Shown one piece after another: positions 8,185-13,860 of a stretch of DNA of 13,860 nucleotides. Position numbers and translations under genes: made by a program. Under the pieces are notes generated by a model. The model saw nothing but the letters and a program-made list of their open reading frames with translations. It did no database searches and was not told the DNA's origin. The DNA is from Calocera cornea HHB12733 (Eukaryota > Basidiomycota > Dacrymycetes > Dacrymycetales > Dacrymycetaceae), in the NCBI GenBank assembly GCA_001632435.1, contig KV424206.1, forward strand, positions 1 through 13,860. The letters run 5' to 3'. The first letter of the stretch is position 1; the number at the start of each line of letters is the position of its first letter.

Positions 8185-9047
8185 CTAATCGGTCAGGCGC
8201 AGCACCTCCTCGTACTCTGGGAACCAGAGCTGTGTCAAGCGCCTCACATACGTCCTCAGCGTGTCGCTCGCCAGGACGCCCTCCGCCTGCACTGGATTGG
8301 ATTTCGTCCCCAGTACGCTGACCATCCAGGAGTAGAGGATCACGTCGAGGCTGGTGGGCTCCTCCCCGCCATAGACGAACCATGTCCCCTTCTCGTTCGC
8401 GTGCTGCCCGAGCTTCACCTCGATGTTCTGCACCGCTTCACGGAGAATGTCCGCGTTCTCGTCCTCGCTGTAGAGGCTATTGCGGTAGCATTCCAGCTTC
8501 TTGCGCTCGTGCTGAAGGACCTTGGGTGCCAGGGAGCGCTCCTTGAGGTAGGTGAGCTTCCAGGTAACTGCTTCATTCACGAAGGTTGACGAGTTCTTCT
8601 TGTCGCAGTAGCGGGTCACGAGCGTGGAAGGGAAGACGGCACGCTCGACGTACACTGAGAGGTCTCAGCCACAGTCCAACGACAAAAGGTGGACAAAGAC
8701 CCACCCTGCCAAGCCTTCGTATCGCCTTTCTCCTCCTCACTCAACCCCTCGTCTAAATCCGGCAACACACCATGGTTGATCCACTTCTTGACCGCCAAGT
8801 AGTTGCCGCTCGTCCTCCCATCCTCATGCGACACATACGGCAGCATCTCCTCGCACCCAACCGGCGGTGGCGCGCCGACCGTCACGTACTCCCTTGGCCC
8901 GCAGCAGCTAGCCATGTCCTTCCCCTCCTTCTCCTTGCCGAGCTGGAAACCGGCTGCGCGGAAGTACGTCTCAAGTTTCTGGCAGAAGTAGGAGTGCTTG
9001 GGCACAGACACGGGCTCGCCGTAGTTGTGCAGCTTGATGGCGACCGT
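8185..9047 (-). CDS. GST-fold protein C, diverged FAX/CDR/metaxin-like; no ATG start, possible decaying gene
   Basis: Two exons, 9047-8705 and 8654-8185, with a 50-nt phase-1 intron (8704-8655, GTGGGT...CTCAG) after Ala-Trp-Gln, at the same codon as in gene D. The frame is open through both exons (270 codons from the ACG at 9047). It keeps KLHNYGEP, SYFCQKLETYFRAAGF, the TRYCDKKN helix, GGEEPTSLDVILYSW and WFPEY. Three things are odd. Where D starts with ATG, this frame has ACG (9047-9045) and there is no in-frame ATG between it and a TAA upstream; the nearest ATG (9091) is out of frame. About 17 extra residues follow AGFQ. The GPKGK-P motif is replaced by PPPVGCEEMLPYV and the G-RHS motif by CYRNSLYS. 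The gene may use a non-AUG start, have an unseen 5' exon, or be a young pseudogene. The intact splice sites and open frame argue that any loss is recent. Confidence 0.75.
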
Positions 9048-9110
9048 CTTGTTGGGTGTGTGCGTGTGGGAGGGGTGCACTTGTTGGGCATGAGGATTCC
9101 GGTCCTTCCG

Positions 9111-9117
9111 CTTTTAT
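9111..9117 (-). promoter_or_regulatory. TATA-like element of GST-like gene C
   Basis: CATAAAAG-like sequence on the minus strand, about 65 bp upstream of the ACG at 9047 but only about 20 bp upstream of the out-of-frame ATG at 9091. Its spacing to the ACG resembles that from TATA to ATG in genes A and D, which supports translation starting near 9047. Confidence 0.4.
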
Positions 9118-9533
9118 GCGCATGGGGCGCCAAGCAGGGTAGCGCTAGGCCGGCCCTTGCGAAATGCCGGCCCGGTGGGCTCGGTGCCTACTCGGGCGCG
9201 AGGACGATCTTTCAAGCACCTTCCAGTTCTGTTGTTCCTGGTACAGGTACATAATAGGCGAGTAGATACAGGAAGATCCATTCTGATCTTACATAGAACA
9301 TGAGGAACACGCAGACCACAGGATCCGCGAAGGAGCGAAGGAGCCTGAAGCTCGGACCGGGCCGCGATGGTCTGCGGCGCCGGAGGTAGCTTGTGCTTTG
9401 CTGGCACCTTGCGCCCTAAGTGTGTCAGGAGGAAGCATTGCCCATGTTCTCAAGAGAAAATAACTACACTTCGCTCTCTAAGATGTATACAGTGCAGTGC
9501 CCACGGTACATTAGCGTACAACTACATAGTGTA
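9118..9533. other. Intergenic spacer between GST-like genes C and D
   Basis: No coding frame or RNA gene was recognised. Frames here are short and without splice structure. Confidence 0.5.
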
Positions 9534-10381
9534 TCAGTCTACGACCTCTATGGCAACCGCTTCGAGTTCGCCCGTTAGCTTCAGCACCCCTTCATATTCG
9601 GGGAACCACAGCTCCGTCAGCCTCCTCACATAACCCCTCAATCTCTCGCTCCGCAGAATCCCTGCCGCCTGTACCGGGTTACACTTGGTGCTCATCACGC
9701 ACACGAGCCACGAGTATATCACAACGTCCAGGCTCGTCGGCTCCGCCCCCCCATAAACAAACCCCGATCCATCCCCTTCTGTCTCGCTCTTCGCACCCAG
9801 CTTCAGATCAAGATCCCTCAACGCATCCTCCAATATTTCCGCAATCTCAGGCTTGCTGTACCTTCCCGTCCCGCGCGCCCAGAGCTGGCTCAGCGCGCCC
9901 TTGCGGATCGTCCAGGCCAGCGGGGAGCGCGCGACGATGGGCAGCTTGCCGAGCGCTTCGGAGACGAAGACAGCCCAGTTCTTGTCATCTCCGTAACGCG
10001 TGACGACGTTCGAGGGGAAGATCACTTCTTCGACGTAGCCTAGTGACTAGTGAGCTCGCGATCGTGGAAGAGGAACAAGTGGTGCGCACTCTTCCACGCG
10101 CGCGTATCCGCCTTCTGCTCGTCACTCAGCCCTGCATCCAGGTCCTTCATCATCCCACGCTTGACCATCTCCTGGACCACCCAATGACTATCCCCCATCT
10201 TCTCTCCATTCTCAAATGTCACATATGGACACTTGCCCTTCGGTCCACTAGTAGGAAGGGAAGCGGTCGTCACGTAATTCTTGAACCCGGCAGCGCGAAA
10301 ATGAGTTTCAAGCTTTTGGCAGAAGTACGATTGCTTCGGGATGGACGCGGGCTCGCCAAAGTTATGCAGCTTGAGGGGCAT
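9534..10381 (-). CDS. GST-fold protein D, FAX/CDR/metaxin-like, 265 aa, two exons
   Basis: Exon 1 is 10381-10090 and exon 2 is 10039-9534. The intron is 50 nt (10089-10040, GTGCGC...CACTAG, phase 1), splitting Ser98 just after Ala-Trp-Lys, the same codon and length as in gene C. The N-terminal domain starts MPLKLHNFGEP, with S18-Y19-F20-C21-Q-K-L and GPKGKCPYV (46-54), then a DSHWVVQEM helix. The C-terminal domain shows IFPSNVVTRYGDDKNW, ARGTGRYSKPE, GGAEPTSLDVVIYSW, and WFPEY (242-246), then a short extra tail of about 19 residues. This is the intact counterpart of gene C. Its role is probably thiol/glutathione-linked; the substrate is unknown. It is transcribed divergently from gene E, with 501 bp between the two start codons, and a TATA-like CATATA lies 50 bp upstream of its ATG. 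Confidence 0.9.
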
Positions 10382-10882
10382 TGTTTGCAGGTTGGTTCCT
10401 TGAGAGGGGGCATCCTGGATGAACTGCCGCTATATGTCGTCGAGGAGAGACCGAGCACTGATGGTGAGGTCGGCCCATGGCCGCTCCCGCCGCGTGTAAC
10501 TCGGAGCTTTCGTCGGGGTTCTGATCCCCTTGGATTTTGGGAGTGCGCAGCCGATGTTCAGCAACCTGGAGCAGTGGGCAATGCACACACATCAACGTGT
10601 ACCACTTTCGCTCAGAATATGCCAGTGCAGGTGTATTTTGAACGATTATGTACGATTTGGTTACGAACGTGACCCGGTGACGGACGCAATGACAGGCGCG
10701 TCCCTCGCTGCGCGTCGCAGCACAGGGTCCATTGTCAAATTCCCTTGCCGACCATGCCGGCACAGTCACTCCTCAACCACCCAGGTGGAGCGTTCTTGCC
10801 TACGAGCCACCTTCCCTAGATCTTGATCCACTTGACTCCTGCCAAAGCACTGGAGAACTTCCCTGAAGTGAAGCCTAACGCG
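10382..10882. promoter_or_regulatory. Divergent promoter region between GST-like genes D and E
   Basis: The start codons of D (minus) and E (plus) face away from each other across 501 bp. No supported gene lies between. On the D side a CATATA element is at 10431-10436. No clear TATA box was found on the E side. A shared upstream region makes co-regulation possible, but no operator-like repeat was seen. Confidence 0.5.
10431..10436 (-). promoter_or_regulatory. TATA-like element of GST-like gene D
   Basis: CATATA (ACATATAG context) on the minus strand, about 50 bp upstream of the ATG at 10381. Confidence 0.4.
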
Positions 10883-11626
10883 ATGTCGCTCAAACTATAC
10901 GTCTTCGACAACCCACCAAACGCGCCATCCCACTCCTACTTCTGTCAAAAACTCGAGACCTACTTCCGGGCGACCGGGGTCAAGTACACCGTCGAGCACA
11001 CCCTTCCGTTCTCCGCACCCAAGGGAAAGCTCCCCTTTGTCGAGTTCCCCGATGGAGAGAAGCTTCCGGATACATTCTTCATCATCCGCCGGCTCGTCTC
11101 CACCGGCCAGAGCGAAGACCTCGACGCGCACCTGACGCCGGCGCAGCGCGCGGACTCGGTCGCCTGGCAAGGGTGGATCGACGACCGTATCTACCCCGCC
11201 ACAGTCTGGACACGCTTTGGAAGCGACACCAACTGGAACGAGATGTACAAGGAGTCGTTCGGGAGTGTCCCGTTTGGCATTCGACAGGCCGTGGCGTGGT
11301 ACATGCGCAGAGGGGCGAAGGCTTCGCTTTGGGGGCATGGAATTGCGAGGCACTCGGAGAAGGAGGTGGAGGAGATTCTGCAGGGATTCTTGAAAGCGAT
11401 AGATATGAAACTGGATGCGGCGCATGGGGGATGGCTGATGGGTGGAGAAGCGCCAAGCATGCTTGATGTTTGCTTGTTTGCCTGGTGCGCGAACTGCTTG
11501 GTCACCGCGTCGAACCCTTTCATCAAGGAGAAGATATTAAAGAATGGTACGCTGAAGGTGTGGCTAGCGAAGCGGACAGGGGAGTGGTTCCCCGAGTATG
11601 AGACACTGATGGGGATGTTGACTTGA
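10883..11626 (+). CDS. GST-fold protein E, FAX/CDR/metaxin-like, 247 aa, intronless
   Basis: Single exon. The frame is open further upstream (from 10823), but the ATG at 10883 is the first one and aligns with the starts of B and D (MSLKLYVF). It has S18-Y19-F20-C21-Q-K-L, APKGKLPFV (45-53) and the DTFFIIRRL helix in the thioredoxin-fold half. The helical half has AWQGWIDD, TRFGSDTNW, MRRGAK, GHGIARHSEKE, GGEAPSMLDVCLFAW and WFPEY (235-239). It is intronless like A and B and shares RRGAK and G-ARHS with them, but also TRFGSDTNW with D (TRYGDDKNW), so it looks intermediate between the two subgroups. Probably cytosolic; the substrate is unknown. It is the only cluster member on the plus strand and is divergent from D. 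Confidence 0.92.
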   Translation: MSLKLYVFDNPPNAPSHSYFCQKLETYFRATGVKYTVEHTLPFSAPKGKLPFVEFPDGEKLPDTFFIIRRLVSTGQSEDLDAHLTPAQRADSVAWQGWIDDRIYPATVWTRFGSDTNWNEMYKESFGSVPFGIRQAVAWYMRRGAKASLWGHGIARHSEKEVEEILQGFLKAIDMKLDAAHGGWLMGGEAPSMLDVCLFAWCANCLVTASNPFIKEKILKNGTLKVWLAKRTGEWFPEYETLMGMLT

Positions 11627-12132
11627 GCGAATGATGGACATGCGTTCCGAGGCAATCCTTCTTCCAGCATCTTTCGAGTTTTCAAAGGGCCCTACATCTG
11701 TGTATGGAGTATAGGCAATTCTCGCATTGTACAGTATTCGTAACGTCCGTGAAAGAGACCAGAAGAGATCTGCAGGAAGCTGAGACAAGATACGTTGTGA
11801 TCGACATGACCACACTTCAGGGTGCGTACTGGCGGCTAGTATATTTGGGCTTACATCCCTCTGACCACAGCACAGGGCTGCCACTTGGGCTGCTGTAAGT
11901 GGCTCGAGATTTTCAGTGTGATCGGAAGACTGATAACAGCGCAAGGTGCATCGGTCAAGCAGACCTGATATACGATTCTGGGAGGGAATCTAAGGGACTA
12001 TCTACCCTTTGTCGTCCATCAAAGAGCCGCAGCCATTTGTAGGTAACTATCCTATAGTGGCTAAAGAGATTGTACTGTAGAGTTTCTTATCCCTTGGCAG
12101 GTCTCTGGCAACCTTAGCCACTCTGTAGTTGA
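11627..12132. other. Intergenic stretch downstream of GST-like gene E
   Basis: No supported gene. Two short frames (11704-11898 +, 11564-11944 -) have no family resemblance; the second is mostly antisense to the end of gene E. Confidence 0.5.
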
Positions 12133-12825
12133 TCAATGGGAGGGAACGCCGTGCAACCAGTTTCGAACTTGGACGAACGAACGAAACCCTACTTGTACGG
12201 CAGTACCCAACGCATAAACTCGATCCTCCTGACAGAGAAAGGGCCACAAATAAAAACACAACAGGACAACGTTGAGGCGACGGCGAAGTTCTACAAGTTC
12301 TTGAAGCACAGAACCTGCAGAGTTGCTCTGTTCGCTGCTCAGCGTCTGGGGGATCAAATCTTAAGCAGCACACTAACCTGCTGGTGTCGAATGACTTCTA
12401 GTGCTTCATGAATCGCATGTACTTCTTGTCGCAACTCCAAAAGAGTTTGATCAGTAGTCATTTGCCACTGTTCGGACTGCATTTGGGTGGATAGCTGTTG
12501 ACGGTGTCAAAAATCGTACTCAGACTAATCACAAGGCAGGGACTTGCTATGGATAACCGTGTTTCCAAGCTGGTAAACTCACCGTCAAGACCATTCAGCC
12601 TTGTATATTCCCCAGTCAGGTGCCTGAGCCTTGAAAAGTGTGCTGTTTCGGCGTCCTCTGGATTGCGCTGGGCGACGTGTTGGAAATCACGGCTGAGTCA
12701 AGTTCAATAATGGGCTCATGATGGCCATATGCCGTCGTGTCATACCTCAGCCAAGCAATATCCTCACGTAACCCAGGTGAAACATTCTGGTCGCTCGGTA
12801 GTCGGCCATCTACAGTTGACTCTGT
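12133..12825 (-). CDS. Probable multi-exon coiled-coil hypothetical protein, 5' end unresolved
   Basis: Coding-like exons in transcription order: 12825-12746, 12692-12583, possibly a 14-nt mini-exon 12546-12533, 12494-12378 and 12345-12133 (stop TGA). Introns 12745-12693 (GTATGA...CTCAG) and 12377-12346 (GTTAGT...CCCAG, 32 nt) keep phase. Between 12583 and 12494 a simple splice is out of phase, and the mini-exon is the one solution I found that restores it, so treat that part as tentative. The reading includes LREDIAWLS-RDFQHVAQRN and LRHLTGEYTRLN, then heptad-rich helices (LLELRQEVHAIHEALEVI; VLQELVELRRRLN), a hydrophobic stretch VVLLCFYLWPFLC and a basic tail. The hydrophobic stretch (42 nt, beginning GT and ending CAG) could instead be an in-frame intron. 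An ATG at 12482 could also start a shorter protein. No family is recognised; a small coiled-coil, possibly membrane-tethered, protein is the most that can be said. Confidence 0.42.
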
Positions 12826-13233
12826 CTAAGCCGATGACGTTGGGAGGGGGGGTTGGCTATCGACTTAGAGGAGGTATCAGTATGCGGAGCTCGGACTTAA
12901 CGGCTTGGAGATTGAAAAAGTCACATGATCTCGGACATAAGCCTCTTTAAGTCACATTACAACGGCAATAAGCTGCTTAAAGTAAGCATATGCATACTTA
13001 CTCATGGCTTATGGTACCACATAAGCGCAAAGCCATTTGGATGCAGAGACAGGGTCTGCAATGACGTGTATGGCTCCTTTTCTCTTCTCCAGGAACTTCC
13101 AGAAGTCCGGCCTCGGCTCCGAGATCCCCGGAAGAACTCTCTCTAAGCCAATAATACTAGGACGACACCGCGATCTGGGTATTGGGTATCCTCCATAAAC
13201 TAATCGCGGGTTGCTGTGGGGGTGAGGGCCGCG
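12826..13233. other. Upstream flank of the coiled-coil gene, no clear gene
   Basis: It must hold the missing 5' exon(s) of the minus-strand gene, but no ATG exon joins in phase to the acceptor at 12826. A 75-codon minus frame (13236-13009), with DFWKFLEKRKGAIHV, could be part of such an exon or may be chance. Confidence 0.35.
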
Positions 13234-13261
13234 CACGTGGGAAAAGCACGTGGCTCACGTG
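13234..13261. promoter_or_regulatory. Cluster of three CACGTG palindromes
   Basis: CACGTG occurs at 13234-13239, 13247-13252 and 13256-13261, three times in 28 bp. This is the E-box core bound by bHLH factors in fungi (Cbf1/Pho4 type). No gene start is obvious beside it, so its target is unclear. Confidence 0.5.
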
Positions 13262-13298
13262 GCGTTGTCCGCGTCGCACCTCAGGGGAAGGGGTCCAA

Positions 13299-13350
13299 TG
13301 GAAGCAAATCAGTGGAAGCAAATCAGTGGAAGCAAATCAGTGGAAGCAAA
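13299..13350. repeat. 14-bp tandem repeat, 3.7 copies
   Basis: TGGAAGCAAATCAG is repeated exactly at 13299-13312, 13313-13326 and 13327-13340, followed by a partial copy TGGAAGCAAA at 13341-13350. Confidence 0.95.
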
Positions 13351-13354
13351 TATA

Positions 13355-13387
13355 GCTAACCCCTAACCCCACACCCCAACCCTAACC
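13355..13387. repeat. Degenerate telomere-like CCCTAA stretch
   Basis: The stretch reads GCTAACCCCTAACCCC, then ACACCCCAACCCTAACC: three TAACC-type units with imperfect spacing, reminiscent of the CCCTAA/TTAGGG telomere repeat of filamentous fungi. It is short and imperfect, so it is interstitial or a chance C-rich run. Confidence 0.45.
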
Positions 13388-13471
13388 TGAGTGCACCATT
13401 AGCTGTACACACCACATAGTTATTTGGGGAACATTAAATAAATAAAACAATTGGGGCAATGAGGGGTAGAT

Positions 13472-13517
13472 GACAGGAGACGGGAGACGGGAGACGGGAG
13501 ACAGGAGACGGGAGACG

Positions 13518-13551
<34 letters not shown>

Positions 13552-13594
13552 GGGAGACGGGAGATGGGAGACGGGAAATGGGAGACGGGAGATG

Positions 13595-13635
<41 letters not shown>

Positions 13636-13680
13636 GGGAGACAGGATCAAGGGAGATGGGAAACAAGATCAAGGGAGATG
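13472..13680. repeat. GGGAGAC-type heptamer minisatellite, about 25 units
   Basis: A 7-bp unit (A[CT][AG]GGAG) repeats without break from about 13474 to about 13648, varying at the second and third bases (ACGGGAG, ACAGGAG, ATGGGAG). It then loosens into two ATCAAGGGAG-containing units up to about 13680. One strand is almost pure purine. Open frames through it on both strands are an effect of the period and are not genes. Confidence 0.95.
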
Positions 13681-13794
13681 AGAGCAAGGCAGTCAGAATA
13701 CAATCAGAGTAGTCCAAAAATATCTTGGCTCAAAATAGTACATTATGAAGGGCAAGAGTAGATTGAAATCTTGGCAAAGAACTTTCAACAATGA

Positions 13795-13860
13795 GGGAGA
13801 CAGGAGATGGGAGATGGAGATGGGAGACAAGAGACAGGAGATGGGAGATGGGAGACAGGC
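13795..13860. repeat. Second block of the same heptamer minisatellite, cut by the window end
   Basis: The same GAGACAGGAGATGGGAG units resume after about 115 bp of unique sequence and continue to the last base, so the array extends beyond the window. One unit is shortened (GGAGATGGAGATGGG), showing length variation. Confidence 0.9.

Noticed and set aside
8772..9254. 160-codon plus-strand frame over the 5' part of gene C
   Set aside because: Antisense to exon 1 of gene C and its promoter; no recognisable motif.
10043..10672. 209-codon plus-strand frame over gene D exon 1 and the D/E spacer
   Set aside because: Antisense to gene D and without motif; the minus-strand reading has clear family motifs.
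10823..10882. Upstream extension of gene E to 10823
   Set aside because: The extension has no ATG (it opens with TTG), and the ATG at 10883 aligns with the N-termini of B and D so that Ser18 and Cys21 coincide.
13382..13761. Repetitive frames (RRETGD- and SPVSRLP-type) through the minisatellite on both strands
   Set aside because: A 7-bp period read in triplets gives a 7-residue repeat with no stops by default; it is not evidence for a protein.

Overview
The window looks like nuclear DNA from a filamentous basidiomycete (Agaricomycetes; the exact genus cannot be told). The reasons are: most genes are split by short GT-AG introns of about 30 to 90 nt with CTNAY-like branch points; there are no bacterial operons or ribosome binding sites; TATA-like boxes lie about 45 to 145 bp upstream of start codons; and one gene belongs to the DUF6534 membrane-protein family, which I know as expanded in mushrooms. 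No rRNA, tRNA, CRISPR array or complete transposon was recognised.

Layout. 1-1113: no supportable gene, but a near-perfect hairpin (15-58) and an 11-bp tandem repeat carrying CTGCAG sites (140-189). 1114-1910 (+) and 2226-2839 (+): two spliced genes of an unrecognised family. Comparing them shows they are diverged tandem paralogs sharing an intron position; the first has no visible start codon. 2986-4890 (-): a seven-exon gene for a seven-helix DUF6534-type membrane protein with an unusually long acidic tail. 5742-11626: the core of the window, five paralogous genes for GST-fold proteins of the failed-axon-connections (FAX)/CDR/metaxin-like type. Four are in tandem on the minus strand (here called A 5742-6494, B 6972-7703, C 8185-9047, D 9534-10381) and one is divergent on the plus strand (E 10883-11626). 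A, B and E are intronless, while C and D share one 50-nt phase-1 intron. A, B, D and E keep the same N-terminal Ser-Tyr-aromatic-Cys motif at residues 18-21, a PKGK-P motif, a R-[HY]-S motif and a WFPEY signature near the C-terminus. C has lost its start codon and two of these motifs. 12133-12825 (-): pieces of a multi-exon gene for a small coiled-coil protein with no recognised family. 13234-13860: repeat-rich end with three CACGTG boxes, a 14-bp tandem repeat, a stretch of degenerate telomere-like CCCTAA units, and a GGGAGAC-type heptamer minisatellite that runs off the window.

The five GST-like genes are the likely functional theme: a local gene-family expansion, with D and E sharing a 501-bp divergent promoter. 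Their substrates cannot be read from sequence. The neighbours (DUF6534 protein, unknown paralog pair, coiled-coil protein) do not form an evident pathway with them.
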